Shown here: piece by piece, positions 1 to 9,997 of the stretch
How positions within the stretch are numbered: position 1 is the stretch's first letter
How the letters are laid out: each line of letters opens with the position of its first letter
Source of the DNA: Candidatus Polarisedimenticolaceae bacterium
Lineage (GTDB): Bacteria > Pseudomonadota > Gammaproteobacteria > Chromatiales > Chromatiaceae
Length of the DNA: 60,309 nt
Reading direction: 5' to 3'
NCBI GenBank assembly: GCA_021648685.1
Contig: JAKISI010000011.1
Coordinates: 1 to 60,309, forward strand
Notes under the pieces: model-generated
Databases searched by the model: none
What the model saw: only the letters and a program-made list of their open reading frames with translations
Told to the model about the DNA's origin: nothing
Position numbers and translations under genes: made by a program

Positions 1-483
1 TGGCCTATTCTGAATGCCCCCTATGATGAGACTACTGGCCAGTCTGGAACCTGGGATACCCACCTCTGTTTCAGGTGCCATGACAAGAATGTCTATACTT
101 ATGCGAGTGGTACATCATCTCAATGGCAGCGAACCGGCTATAGTGGCCCTAATGGTATGGGTGGAGGTGGCTGTGATAGCGGAGGCACTCTGAATCTGCA
201 TGCATTTCATAGTTGTAGAAGGAATACACCTTGCATGACCTGCCACGCGGCCGTGCCTCATGGCATGCCGCGCCGTGCCTTGTTGATTCACGGTCGCAGC
301 CCTGGCTCAGATCCGGGGGCAGACCCGGAACCTTATAATGCCCAGACCCGGCGCGTTGCTACAGGCACTAATGACTGGGGTATCCCCTCTGCACTGAATG
401 TTGATTCTGTTGCAAGCGGCAACTGGCAGAAGAGCTATTGTCACAGCACGGGGGTAGGTGTCGGTTGTGGCATGGGTATGTAG
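1..483 (+). CDS. Multihaem c-type cytochrome, C-terminal fragment (5' end outside window)
   Basis: The frame is open from the first base to the TAG at 481-483, so this is the 3' end of a larger gene. Two haem c attachment motifs are visible: CFRCH at 67-81 and CMTCH at 232-246, each able to bind a haem covalently in the periplasm. Further His residues nearby (HAFHSC, AVPHG, LLIHG) could be distal ligands. The remaining C-terminal part is Gly/Ser-rich, with a lone CH near the end that does not complete a CxxCH. Known family behaviour: such proteins pass electrons between quinol pools, periplasmic carriers and terminal reductases or oxidases. The exact type (nitrite/tetrathionate reductase-like, or a doubled-CxxCH protein) cannot be told from this fragment. 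It converges on purA, with a hairpin between them. Confidence 0.7.
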   Translation, partial: WPILNAPYDETTGQSGTWDTHLCFRCHDKNVYTYASGTSSQWQRTGYSGPNGMGGGGCDSGGTLNLHAFHSCRRNTPCMTCHAAVPHGMPRRALLIHGRSPGSDPGADPEPYNAQTRRVATGTNDWGIPSALNVDSVASGNWQKSYCHSTGVGVGCGMGM

Positions 484-506
484 TCACTGCTTGGCAGCAC
501 TTGAAA

Positions 507-526
507 TATTCTGCCAGAGCAGAATA
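507..526. terminator. Hairpin between convergent cytochrome and purA genes
   Basis: A perfect 8-bp stem (TATTCTGC / GCAGAATA) with a 4-base loop lies in the 76-bp gap between the convergent cytochrome gene and purA. On the minus strand it is followed by TTTC, on the plus strand by AAACC, so the U-tract is weak in both directions. A bidirectional terminator is the likely role, by position. Confidence 0.4.
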
Positions 527-559
527 AACCGTTGCGACCAAAATTCCCTTTAGGCCGCG

Positions 560-1867
<1,308 letters not shown>

Positions 1868-1875
1868 TCAATCGT

Positions 1876-3057
1876 TTAAATGCTGGATACTATCCAGCTG
1901 TTATCTTGCTGCTTCAGGATTTTATTGCAACCCATTTCAACAGCACCTCCGCTCTGCCCAGGCAGTGCGCAAACCACGCTCTTGCCCTGAGCTCGCAGCG
2001 CTTCAATGGCCGACAGCAGTGCGACATCATCAGACCAAGGTGCATAGATGCGCCCCTCATCAGGCTGCTGTGCAGGCAGTATGCCAATTTGCAGTAGCCT
2101 TTTTAGATCGGCGCTAAAACCTGTAGCGGGGCGTGAGCGGCCAAACAGTTTGCCAATGGCATCATAGCGTCCGCCGCGCGCGATCTCCTGGCCTCGTCCT
2201 GGAACGAAGGCGGCAAAGACCACGCCAGTCTGGTAGTGGTAGCCGCGCAGCTCGCCCAGATCAAAGTGCAGTGGCACATTGGGTAGGCGCTGCCGGACCA
2301 TTTTGGCAACCTCTTCCAGGTAGTTCAATGCCTCTTGTACCTCTTGGTCTGCCTCGGCCAGCTGCTGTTTCGCCTGTGCAATGGCATCATCACCATTTAG
2401 CTGCGCCAATGAGGCCAGCATGCCGGCGACCGGTTCTGGCACCGCCAGCTCTTCCAGCAGCGTTTGAATCTCTGGTGTGGCCTTGCGTTGCAGTGCATCA
2501 AACAGTGCCTGCTCTGCGGCCGTATGTAACCCGGCCTGCCGAGCCAGTCCACGATAGATGCCGACATGCCCCAGATCGAGGTAGAGATCATGGATGCCGG
2601 TCTGCCTGAGTGTCTCCATCATCAGGCAGAGCACCTCGACATCACTCTCTGCCCCCGCATGACCAAACAGCTCAGCACCGATCTGGAGTGGATTGCGCGA
2701 GCTGGCAAAGTCATCTGAGCGGGTGTGCAGCACGGTGCCCAGGTAGCAGAGCCGGGTGGGGACATCACGGCGCAACTGATGGGCATCCATGCGGGCTGCC
2801 TGAGGCGTCATATCGGCGCGCACGCCCATAAGCCGGCCGGTTATCTGATCCGTCAGCTTAAAGGTTTTCAGATCCAGGTCACTGCCTGCGCCGGTGAGCA
2901 GTGAATCCAGAAACTCTATAAAGGGGGGGATGACCAGCTCATAGCCCCAGCTGCGGTAGAGTTCCAGCAGTTCAGCTCTCAGCTTTTCAAGGTTCCAGGC
3001 CTGGGGAGGGAGCATCTCATCCACCCCTTCCGGCAGCAACCAGCGTTCATTGTCCAT
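1876..3057 (-). CDS. hisZ: ATP phosphoribosyltransferase regulatory subunit HisZ
   Basis: HisZ is a catalytically inactive class II histidyl-tRNA synthetase paralogue. It forms a complex with short-form HisG (ATP phosphoribosyltransferase) and makes that enzyme active and histidine-sensitive. The protein opens with RWLLPEGVDEMLP, typical of the family, keeps synthetase-like blocks (GYELVIPP, VRADMTPQAARM) and is about 393 residues, somewhat shorter than true HisRS. An in-frame TTG exists four codons upstream (3069), but the ATG at 3057 fits the family start. hisG is not in this window. Its position between yjeT and purA differs from E. coli, which has no hisZ; a hisZ-purA pair is familiar from beta- and gammaproteobacteria with short HisG. 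Confidence 0.93.
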   Translation of the reverse strand: MDNERWLLPEGVDEMLPPQAWNLEKLRAELLELYRSWGYELVIPPFIEFLDSLLTGAGSDLDLKTFKLTDQITGRLMGVRADMTPQAARMDAHQLRRDVPTRLCYLGTVLHTRSDDFASSRNPLQIGAELFGHAGAESDVEVLCLMMETLRQTGIHDLYLDLGHVGIYRGLARQAGLHTAAEQALFDALQRKATPEIQTLLEELAVPEPVAGMLASLAQLNGDDAIAQAKQQLAEADQEVQEALNYLEEVAKMVRQRLPNVPLHFDLGELRGYHYQTGVVFAAFVPGRGQEIARGGRYDAIGKLFGRSRPATGFSADLKRLLQIGILPAQQPDEGRIYAPWSDDVALLSAIEALRAQGKSVVCALPGQSGGAVEMGCNKILKQQDNSWIVSSI

Positions 3058-3065
3058 CGAGGTTC

Positions 3066-3251
3066 TCAATTAATCAGGTACAACACAGTAACACCCACCA
3101 GCATGCTGGCCAGGCCGGTCATGCGCAGGGTTCTGTCATCCATCTCCGACATTTTGCGCATCATCTGGCGCATGCCGTTTGGATTGAGGAATGGCAGCAT
3201 CCCCTCAATAACCATCACCAGTGCCAGAGCAACGAATAGATCATGCCACAT
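3066..3251 (-). CDS. yjeT: YjeT-like small inner-membrane protein (DUF2065)
   Basis: A 61-residue protein with two predicted membrane helices: residues about 5-22, reading WHDLFVALALVMVIEGMLPF, and about 44-60. Between them lies a basic, Met-rich stretch (MRQMMRKMSEMDD). This is the DUF2065 pattern, and the gene sits directly after hflC as in E. coli. Its function is unknown; the position suggests a link to the HflKC/FtsH membrane complex, which is inference only. The ATG at 3251 has no Shine-Dalgarno sequence and lies only 6 bases after the U-tract of a strong terminator, so expression needs readthrough, or a promoter giving a very short leader. Confidence 0.85.
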   Translation of the reverse strand: MWHDLFVALALVMVIEGMLPFLNPNGMRQMMRKMSEMDDRTLRMTGLASMLVGVTVLYLIN

Positions 3252-3257
3252 AGAGAC

Positions 3258-3285
3258 AAAAAAGCCGGGCAGTTGCTGCCCGGCT
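3258..3285 (-). terminator. Intrinsic terminator after hflC, abutting yjeT
   Basis: On the minus strand a perfect 10-bp GC-rich stem (AGCCGGGCAG / CTGCCCGGCT, 3-base loop) runs straight into six T residues. It is a textbook Rho-independent terminator for the hfq-hflX-hflK-hflC transcript. It ends 6 bases before the yjeT ATG. Confidence 0.9.
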
Positions 3286-3339
3286 AATTCCTATTTATCA
3301 AAAAGGCTCATAATTTTAAGGGTGCCTTCGGCAGCCCCT

Positions 3340-4212
3340 CTATTGGGGAACATTCATGTTGTTAAAGTATTTGAAAAACTCTGAATCAGGCTCCAGAACC
3401 ATCAGGTTGCCACCGCTGTTAAAGACCTTGCGGTAGGCGTTCAGGCTTCTGTAAAAAGAGTAGAATTCACGGTTTTGGTTGTATGCCGTGGCGTAGATTT
3501 CAGACGATTGTGCATCACCGGTACCACGCAGCTCCTCTGCCTTTTTGTAGGCCTCGGCAATGATGATGGTGCCCTGGCGATCGGCATTGGCGCGTATCTT
3601 TTCCGCCTCCTCCGCACCGCGTGCCCGCAGCTCACTGGCTACCCGCAGTCGCTCTGCCCGCATGCGGTCAAACACTGATCCACTCACCTCTTGTGGCAGG
3701 TCGATCTGTTTGACCCGGACATCGATAACCTCAATACCGAGTTCAGCCGCTTTTGCATCAGAATCCTTGGTCAGCAGCGCCATGATCTCTGTACGCTCAC
3801 CCGAGATGACATCCTGGATGCTGCGTTTACCAAATTCATCACGCAGGCTGGTGTTGATACGTTCTGACAGCAGACGCGATGCGGTGGTGATGCGGCCACC
3901 TGTGGAGCGATAGTACTGCGCCACATCGGTGATACGCCATTTCACGAAGGAGTCGACGATCACATCCTTTTTCTCGGCGGTGAGAAAGCGTTGTGGCTCT
4001 GCATCAAGCGTCTGGATTCGTGCATCGAATTTCAGGACGTTGTTGACCATGGGCAGCAGAAAGTGCAGCCCTGGTTCATAATCTGAATCTACGATCTTGC
4101 CCAATCGCAGCTTCAGTGCCAGCTCCCACTCCTGTACCTTGAAGGCCGCTGAGTAACCGCCAATCGCTACGATTAGCGCAAGTGCCAAAATTCCTATTTT
4201 ACCGGTGCTCAT
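3340..4212 (-). CDS. hflC: HflC, SPFH-domain regulator of FtsH protease
   Basis: HflC and HflK form a large cage-like complex on the periplasmic face of the inner membrane that encloses and restrains the FtsH protease. This 290-residue protein has one N-terminal membrane anchor (about residues 6-24), then an SPFH/band-7 domain (start WELALKLRLGKIV) and a long Ala/Glu-rich coiled region (ELRARGAEEAEKIRANADR). The size is near the E. coli protein (334) but a little shorter. Its ATG overlaps the hflK stop by one base (TAATG), which implies translational coupling. A strong terminator follows it. Confidence 0.96.
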   Translation of the reverse strand: MSTGKIGILALALIVAIGGYSAAFKVQEWELALKLRLGKIVDSDYEPGLHFLLPMVNNVLKFDARIQTLDAEPQRFLTAEKKDVIVDSFVKWRITDVAQYYRSTGGRITTASRLLSERINTSLRDEFGKRSIQDVISGERTEIMALLTKDSDAKAAELGIEVIDVRVKQIDLPQEVSGSVFDRMRAERLRVASELRARGAEEAEKIRANADRQGTIIIAEAYKKAEELRGTGDAQSSEIYATAYNQNREFYSFYRSLNAYRKVFNSGGNLMVLEPDSEFFKYFNNMNVPQ

Positions 4213-5411
4213 TAGCGTACCCTCCTGCCACGGTTTACATCACGCATGCGTGTGTCGGCCGGTTGCTGTTGCAGCGGTGCGCTTAGACCATAGTCCGTTG
4301 TCATTTGTGGCGCATCGGGGTCTGTCGTGCTTGTGCCCGCTGATTTGATCAGTTTGTCTAATGGAAGGTACATCAGGCTGTTGCCACTCTTGACATCCAG
4401 CATGACCTTGCTGGTTCTGCTCAGCACCTCCTCTACGGTCTCCAGATAGAGACGCTCACGGGTCACTTCAGGCGCTTTCTCATACTCCGTCAGCACGGCC
4501 AGAAAGCGGCTGCTCTCACCTTCTGCCTCTGCAATCACCTTCTCCTCATAGGCCCTGGCCGCCTCTACCTGGCGAGCTGCCGCACCACGCGCCTGTGGCA
4601 CGATCTGGTTGGCATACGCATGCGCCTCGTTCTCCAGTCGCTCCTTATCCTCGCGTGCCTTGATGGCATCATCAAATGCGCTCTTGACCTGCTCCGGCGG
4701 TTTTGCTGGTTGCATGTTGATACTGGTGATTTTCAGGCCGGTTTTATACAGATCAATCAGCCGTTGCGCACGCTCTTTGATATCGGCTGCAATGGATGAA
4801 CGACCTTCCGTCAGGATGAAGTCGAGACCGCTTTTACCGATGGTTTCACGCACGGCAGTCTCTGTTGCGTCCTGAATGGTCTTTTGCGGGTTGCGATCCT
4901 GAAACAGGTAGTCTGCTGGATCCTGGATCTTGGACTGCACCGTCAACTCAACATCGATGATGTTTTCATCCTTCGTCAGCATCTGCGCCTTGTGGTTGAA
5001 GGAGCTGATCTGGTCGATGTTCACCTTGTAGACTTCATCTATGAAGGGGAGTTTGAGGTTCAAACCCGGATCCGTTATCTGGTTGTACGCTCCAAAGCGC
5101 AGTACAACGCCACGCTCTGCTGCTTCAATCTTGTAAAAGCTGTTCATGAGCAGGACGATGCCGATGGCGGCGATAACTACAACGGCAATCACCTTTGAGC
5201 CGCCTGGGGGCATTCCGCCTCCTGACGCATCACCGGGTTTGCCACCGGAGCTGGAGTTGCCGCCCCCGCCAAGGAGGCTGCCGAGCTTTTCCTGCAGTTT
5301 CTTAACTACTTCGTCAAGATCTGGCGGGCCTTGATTTTGACCGCCTTTGCCTTTTCCGCTCCAAGGGTCTCTGTCACCCTTGTTGCCACCACCCGGTTCA
5401 TTCCAGGTCAT
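4212..5411 (-). CDS. hflK: HflK, SPFH-domain regulator of FtsH protease
   Basis: Partner of HflC in the FtsH-controlling membrane complex. The protein opens with MTWNEPGGG and a Gly-rich cytoplasmic tail (many GG/GGG runs up to about residue 75), followed by a membrane segment (KVIAVVVIAAIGIVLLMNSF), the band-7 domain and a coiled-coil arm. The start is fixed at the ATG at 5411, because GGAG lies 6 bases upstream. A TTG four codons earlier is part of that ribosome site region and is not a likely start. It is 399 residues, typical for HflK, and is translationally coupled to hflC. Confidence 0.96.
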   Translation of the reverse strand: MTWNEPGGGNKGDRDPWSGKGKGGQNQGPPDLDEVVKKLQEKLGSLLGGGGNSSSGGKPGDASGGGMPPGGSKVIAVVVIAAIGIVLLMNSFYKIEAAERGVVLRFGAYNQITDPGLNLKLPFIDEVYKVNIDQISSFNHKAQMLTKDENIIDVELTVQSKIQDPADYLFQDRNPQKTIQDATETAVRETIGKSGLDFILTEGRSSIAADIKERAQRLIDLYKTGLKITSINMQPAKPPEQVKSAFDDAIKAREDKERLENEAHAYANQIVPQARGAAARQVEAARAYEEKVIAEAEGESSRFLAVLTEYEKAPEVTRERLYLETVEEVLSRTSKVMLDVKSGNSLMYLPLDKLIKSAGTSTTDPDAPQMTTDYGLSAPLQQQPADTRMRDVNRGRRVR

Positions 5412-5495
5412 AAAGTGCTCCAATTATCTGTTTTTGCATTTTGGCCCGCGCACAGCGCAGACCCGCAAAATAGGTTATACCGCGAAAGCGCGATT

Positions 5496-6797
5496 TTAGG
5501 GGGCTTGCTGCACTGTGGCAAGCAATCGTTTTGCTAATTGCTCATCCTGACCAATAAGTTGCTCATAATGCCGGATCGGCAGCTCCACATCTATCTCCCA
5601 GCCACCATTATCCTGTGCCTGGTCAGAGTAGACTTCTCCCAGCGCATGAAGTTGCGCATGCAGACGCCCATCGGTGGCGGTAAGGTGGAAGGTCTGGCGG
5701 ATTTGTTCCTGGTGAAAAAACTCGGCCAGCACTTCGGTCAGCTGCTCGATGCCTGCCCCGGTCTGTGCCGACAGCCAGATGCGCCGGGCTACTCCATCTT
5801 CATCCCGTTCGATACGTGGCTGCCCATCATCCATCAGATCAATCTTGTTGTAGATCTCAATCTGGGGCACCTGGTGCGCACCGATCTGCCGGAGCACATC
5901 ATTGACTTCGGCAATGCAGTGTGCCCGCTGGGGGCTGGCAACGTCAATTATATGCAGCAGCAGGTCGGCAGAGGTGGTCTCCTGTAGCGTGGAGCGAAAT
6001 GCTGCGACCAGTTCGTGTGGAAGATGCGAGATAAAGCCTACGGTATCGGCCAGTACGACCGCCCCTTCGCCGGGCAGCTCCAGGCGCCGAAGTGTGGGGT
6101 CGAGCGTGGCAAAAAGCTGGTCGGCGGCATAGACCTGCGACTGTGTGATGCGGTTAAATAGTGTGGATTTGCCCGCATTGGTGTAGCCCACCAGAGAGAC
6201 GGTGGGTACCATCGCCTTGTTGCGCCCCTTGCGGCTCTGCTCACGCTGGGTGGCGACCTTCTCCAGCCGCTGTTTGAGCAGGCTGATCCGTTTTCCCAGC
6301 AGGCGGCGATCCGTCTCAAGCTGGGTCTCACCCGGCCCGCGCAGGCCGATACCCCCCTTCTGACGCTCCAGGTGTGTCCAGCCGCGCACCAGGCGGGTTG
6401 AGAGGTGCCTCAACTGTGCCAGCTCTACCTGTAGCTTGCCTTCGAAGGTGCGCGCGCGCTGGGCAAAGATGTCCAGGATCAGCCCGGTTCGATCGACGAC
6501 CCGGCACTGGAATTCCTGTTCAAGGTTGCGTTCCTGACTGGGTGAGAGCGAGTGGTTGAAGACCACCAGTTCGGCCTCTTCTGCAGCAATGATGGCTTTG
6601 ATCTCTTCCGCCTTGCCTTTACCGACAAAGAGCCTTCGATCCGGGCTTTTTCGAGCGCCACGCACAAGCGTGGCCACCTTGGCTCCGGCGGAGGCTGCAA
6701 GCAATTCAAACTCATCCAGCGCCTCTTTATCGGCTTTAACACCAAGATCGAGATGCACAAGAACGGCACATTCGCCGCTGGCAGGACGTTCAAACAT
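5496..6797 (-). CDS. hflX: Ribosome-associated GTPase HflX
   Basis: HflX is a GTPase that binds the 50S subunit and splits stalled ribosomes, particularly after heat stress. Seen here: the N-terminal HflX domain (residues 1-190, with the RRLFVGKGK and FAQRARTFEGKLQVELAQL blocks), then the G domain with P-loop GYTNAGKST (204-212), switch DTVGFI and NKID base-recognition motif. The length of 433 is normal (E. coli 426). The ribosome site is weak. It lies 98 bp downstream of hfq, with a small GC-rich hairpin between them that may adjust expression relative to the abundant hfq message. Confidence 0.97.
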   Translation of the reverse strand: MFERPASGECAVLVHLDLGVKADKEALDEFELLAASAGAKVATLVRGARKSPDRRLFVGKGKAEEIKAIIAAEEAELVVFNHSLSPSQERNLEQEFQCRVVDRTGLILDIFAQRARTFEGKLQVELAQLRHLSTRLVRGWTHLERQKGGIGLRGPGETQLETDRRLLGKRISLLKQRLEKVATQREQSRKGRNKAMVPTVSLVGYTNAGKSTLFNRITQSQVYAADQLFATLDPTLRRLELPGEGAVVLADTVGFISHLPHELVAAFRSTLQETTSADLLLHIIDVASPQRAHCIAEVNDVLRQIGAHQVPQIEIYNKIDLMDDGQPRIERDEDGVARRIWLSAQTGAGIEQLTEVLAEFFHQEQIRQTFHLTATDGRLHAQLHALGEVYSDQAQDNGGWEIDVELPIRHYEQLIGQDEQLAKRLLATVQQAP

Positions 6798-6862
6798 CAG
6801 GTTTTATCAGGGGAGAGGCTATGCAAAAAAGGGGAGGTAACAGGCTGCTGTAAAAGGATAAG

Positions 6863-6886
6863 CCGGGGCAGGCACGCCCGCCCCGG
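6863..6886 (-). promoter_or_regulatory. Hairpin between hfq and hflX
   Basis: A 7-bp stem CCGGGGC / GCCCCGG encloses a 10-base loop in the hfq-hflX gap. On the minus strand it is followed by TTATCCTTTTAC, which is T-rich but broken. A leaky terminator that reduces hflX relative to hfq is the likely reading; RNA processing is an alternative. Confidence 0.35.
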
Positions 6887-6895
6887 TCTGCATCG

Positions 6896-7156
6896 CTAAA
6901 AATTGCCTGGCTCATGAGTATCGTCTCCACCCTCAGTGTTCTGCTGAAAACGGATGTTTCTGACGGGTACGACGGTTGAGATTGCGTGTTTGTAAACCAT
7001 CTGGCTTACACTGTTTTTCAGCAACACAACAAATTGATCGAATGACTCAATCTGCCCTTGAAGCTTGATTCCATTTACCAAAAAAATTGAAACAGGTACT
7101 TTCTCTTTGCGTAGAGCGTTTAGAAAAGGGTCTTGTAAACTTTGCCCTTTAGACAT
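6896..7156 (-). CDS. hfq: RNA chaperone Hfq
   Basis: Hfq forms a hexameric ring that brings small RNAs and mRNAs together and controls mRNA stability and translation. The 86-residue protein starts [19 protein letters not shown] and has both Sm motifs: Sm1, with [16 protein letters not shown] and the proximal-face Gln/Lys residues, and Sm2 [11 protein letters not shown] short Gly/Asp-rich tail follows. The start at 7156 is set by AAGGAGA at normal spacing; upstream in-frame codons are leader. Its position between miaA and hflX is the conserved gammaproteobacterial one. Confidence 0.98.
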   Translation of the reverse strand: MSKGQSLQDPFLNALRKEKVPVSIFLVNGIKLQGQIESFDQFVVLLKNSVSQMVYKHAISTVVPVRNIRFQQNTEGGDDTHEPGNF

Positions 7157-7209
7157 GGTTTTCTCCTTTGTTGTTGGATGTAAATGGCCGGGATTGGGCA
7201 TATATACGA

Positions 7210-7239
7210 ATTATAATCCTGTCATTTTAGAAGTGTAGC
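7210..7239 (-). promoter_or_regulatory. Probable sigma-70 promoter of hfq
   Basis: On the minus strand a perfect TATAAT hexamer (7210-7215) lies in the miaA-hfq gap. A GCTACA hexamer 18 bases upstream matches the last three positions of the -35 consensus. It would give a leader of about 45 bases before the hfq ATG. Confidence 0.45.
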
Positions 7240-7281
7240 ACAGGGGTTTGCTAATACTGTTTTAGACATAACCTGCCCTGT

Positions 7282-8217
7282 TTAAGTGGAGGCGCTCTTA
7301 AGCCATTTCAAGGCCTGTGAGCAAAGATCTCCCGCTTCATCATCGAGCCAGTGCAGATCCGGCTCGCTCCGCAGCCAGGTCAACTGCCGCTTTGCCAGCT
7401 GTCGTGTCGCAATGATGCCACGTTCGACCATCTCTTCATGGCGAAGGTTCCCCGCCAGGTACTCCAACATCTGACGATAGCCCACGGAGCGCATTGATGG
7501 CAGATTGGGGCTGATGCCTTTTTGAGCCAGCAACCCGCTTACTTCATCTTCAAAGCCCAGTTCCAGCATCTGGTGAAAGCGTTGGGTGATGCGTTGGTGC
7601 AGCACAGCCCGCTCTTTGGGTGCGCGTGCCAGTTTGATCAGGCGATAGGGTAGCTTCGGCTCCCTGTTCTGCTGTTGCAGTTCCGTTAGGGTTTGGCCAG
7701 TTAGCTCAAACACCTCCAGCGCCCGCTGGATGCGCTGCGGGTCATTCGGGTGGATGCGGGCAGCGGCTACGGGATCAATCTGTGCAAGGCGTTGATGCAT
7801 CCACTCCCACCCCTGCTCATTTGCCTCGGCTTCGAGCTTTGTCCGAACAGCTGGGTCGGCCTCTGGCAGTTTCGACAGGCCATATTGCAGCGCCCGATAG
7901 TAGAGCATGGTGCCGCCCACCAGCAGCGGGATGCGCCTGTTGCTGAAGGTGGTCTCCATTTCGCGCAGGGCATCCTCTCTGAAGCGGGCAGCTGAGTAGG
8001 AGTCGGTGGGATTGCAGATGTCGATCAGGCGATGCGGGGCAATTTTCAATATATCGGGGCCGGGCTTGGCTGTGCCAATATCCATCCCCCGGTAGACCAG
8101 CACTGAATCGACGCTGATGATGTCACACGGTAGCCGCTGCACCAGCTCCAGTGCCAGCTCAGTCTTGCCTGAGGCGGTCGGCCCCATCAGGCAGATGGCG
8201 GTTTTTTCAGAGATCAC
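7282..8217 (-). CDS. miaA: tRNA dimethylallyltransferase MiaA
   Basis: MiaA adds a dimethylallyl group to A37 of tRNAs reading UNN codons; MiaB, at the other end of this window, then methylthiolates that base. Visible motifs: P-loop GPTASGKT near residue 11, [16 protein letters not shown] (the DSxxxY/GTAKP substrate motif), [12 protein letters not shown] and the C-terminal [12 protein letters not shown]. The best start is the GTG at 8217, one base after the mutL stop, giving 311 residues against about 316 in E. coli. The frame is open upstream inside mutL but is not family-like there. It is probably translationally coupled to mutL. Confidence 0.95.
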   Translation of the reverse strand: MISEKTAICLMGPTASGKTELALELVQRLPCDIISVDSVLVYRGMDIGTAKPGPDILKIAPHRLIDICNPTDSYSAARFREDALREMETTFSNRRIPLLVGGTMLYYRALQYGLSKLPEADPAVRTKLEAEANEQGWEWMHQRLAQIDPVAAARIHPNDPQRIQRALEVFELTGQTLTELQQQNREPKLPYRLIKLARAPKERAVLHQRITQRFHQMLELGFEDEVSGLLAQKGISPNLPSMRSVGYRQMLEYLAGNLRHEEMVERGIIATRQLAKRQLTWLRSEPDLHWLDDEAGDLCSQALKWLKSAST

Positions 8218-8218
8218 T

Positions 8219-9982
8219 TTATCGTCCACGTTTAAAGAGCCGATCCAGTTCGTCCATCCGCAGCTGGGTCCAGGTAGGGCGGCCGTGGTTACACTGGCCG
8301 CTGCGTTCGGTGCGCTCCATATCCCGCAGCAGCGCATTCATCTCGTCGATCGTCAGGCGGCGATTGGCGCGTACCGAGCCGTGGCAGGCCATGGTGCCCA
8401 GTACGGTGTTAATCTCATTGCGAATGCGTTCACTGGAGCCATAGACCACTAGGTCGGCCAATATGTCCCGCAACAGCTTCTCTGCATCAACGCCGTGCAG
8501 CACAATGGGGATGGCTCGCACGGCAAGTGTTTCGGAACCCATCCGATCCACCTCCAGCCCCAGTGCCTCAAATATTGCTTGCTGCTCTTGTGCCAGATCC
8601 GCCTCACGCCGACTTACCGCCACACTGATCGGCACTAGTAGTGGCTGGCTTCGAACACTGGATTCACCCCAGGCCTTTTTTAGACGCTCGTATGTGATCC
8701 GCTCATGCGCCGCATGCATGTCGACCAGCACCAGCCCCTCGCTGTTCTCCGCCAGCAGGTAGGTGCCTTGCAGCTGAGCCAGTGCAAAACCCAGCCGTGG
8801 TGTCTCACCCGGCTCTGTGTCTACAGCTGCCGCACCCACATGATGTGGCTGCTGCATCTCAAAACCGGCCCGGTAATGAGCGCCTCGCTCTGCCAGTTTT
8901 AGTTGCGCAGTCTGTGGTACAAAGTGCGGTGCGGTTGGGGTGGATGCTCTCTCTTGTGCTCCTGCTGGCATGGGTCTGTCCGGGGCGGCTCCTGGTCGGT
9001 CATCTGCCAGTGACTGGTGTAGGGTGCGAAATAGAAAATCATGCACCAGCCGTCCTTCCCGGAAGCGTACCTCATGTTTGGTGGGGTGGACATTGACATC
9101 CACCATCACCGGATCAAGTTCAAGATAGAGCAGATAGGCTGGATGCCGACCGTGGTAGAGCACATCCTGAAAGGCCTGCCGCACGGCGTGGGAGACCAGT
9201 TTGTCTCGTATTGCCCGGCCATTGACATAGAAGTACTGCGTATCAGCCTGGCTGCGGGAGAATGTCGGGCGCGCCACCCAGCCATAGAGCCGCAACCCGG
9301 CAGCCTGATGTTCCAGATAGATTGCCTGCTCCAGAAATGCCTTGCCGAGCAGCTTGCTGACCCGGCGCTCCTGCTCGGGACGTGATGTTGCAGATGGCAG
9401 TGAGAGGATCTCCCGCCGGTTGTGCCGCAGAACAAAACCCACATCAAAACGCGCCAGGGCCAGGTGCTTGACCCGTGCCTCAATATGGTTGAACTCGGTC
9501 TGCTCCCGCTTCAGAAATTTGCGTCGGGCGGGGGTGTTATAGAAGAGATCGCGCACCTCCAGCGTTGATCCGACAGGATGTGCTGCGGGTATTGGTGCGT
9601 CGGCCCCAGGGGGTAGCTGGAAGGCGTGCTCGGCCTCCTGCGCGCGCGAGGTCAGTGTCATGCGTGATACCGAGGCGATGCTGGGCAGCGCCTCTCCCCG
9701 GAACCCCATGCTGCTGATCCGCTCCAGCTCCTCCAGGCTGGCCACCTTGCTGGTGGCATGACGCGAAAGTGCCAGCAGCAGGTCATCGTGGTGGATGCCG
9801 ATGCCATCATCGCGTACGCGCATCAGCTTGATGCCGCCCTGTTCTATCTCGATCTCGATCTTTTTTGCCTCGGCATCGAGGCTGTTCTCTATCAGCTCTT
9901 TAATGACAGATGCCGGGCGCTCAACCACCTCGCCGGCGGCGATCTGATTTACTAAAACGGAGGGGAGTGTCTGAATGCGCAT
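8219..9982 (-). CDS. mutL: DNA mismatch repair protein MutL with endonuclease motif
   Basis: MutL links mismatch recognition by MutS to strand removal. The N-terminal GHKL ATPase is intact (ENSLDAE near 33, RDDGIGI 57-63, GFRGEALPS 93-101, YNTPARRKF). The linker is about residues 325-395, followed by the dimerisation domain. The C-terminal part carries [12 protein letters not shown] (421-432), matching the metal-binding nicking motif DxHA(x2)E(x4)E, plus ACHGSVRA and CNHGRP later. E. coli MutL, which relies on MutH, lacks this motif, so this protein probably nicks DNA itself, as in most bacteria without MutH. It is 587 residues. Confidence 0.97.
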   Translation of the reverse strand: MRIQTLPSVLVNQIAAGEVVERPASVIKELIENSLDAEAKKIEIEIEQGGIKLMRVRDDGIGIHHDDLLLALSRHATSKVASLEELERISSMGFRGEALPSIASVSRMTLTSRAQEAEHAFQLPPGADAPIPAAHPVGSTLEVRDLFYNTPARRKFLKREQTEFNHIEARVKHLALARFDVGFVLRHNRREILSLPSATSRPEQERRVSKLLGKAFLEQAIYLEHQAAGLRLYGWVARPTFSRSQADTQYFYVNGRAIRDKLVSHAVRQAFQDVLYHGRHPAYLLYLELDPVMVDVNVHPTKHEVRFREGRLVHDFLFRTLHQSLADDRPGAAPDRPMPAGAQERASTPTAPHFVPQTAQLKLAERGAHYRAGFEMQQPHHVGAAAVDTEPGETPRLGFALAQLQGTYLLAENSEGLVLVDMHAAHERITYERLKKAWGESSVRSQPLLVPISVAVSRREADLAQEQQAIFEALGLEVDRMGSETLAVRAIPIVLHGVDAEKLLRDILADLVVYGSSERIRNEINTVLGTMACHGSVRANRRLTIDEMNALLRDMERTERSGQCNHGRPTWTQLRMDELDRLFKRGR

Positions 9983-9997
9983 TGGCCGCTGGTTTTT

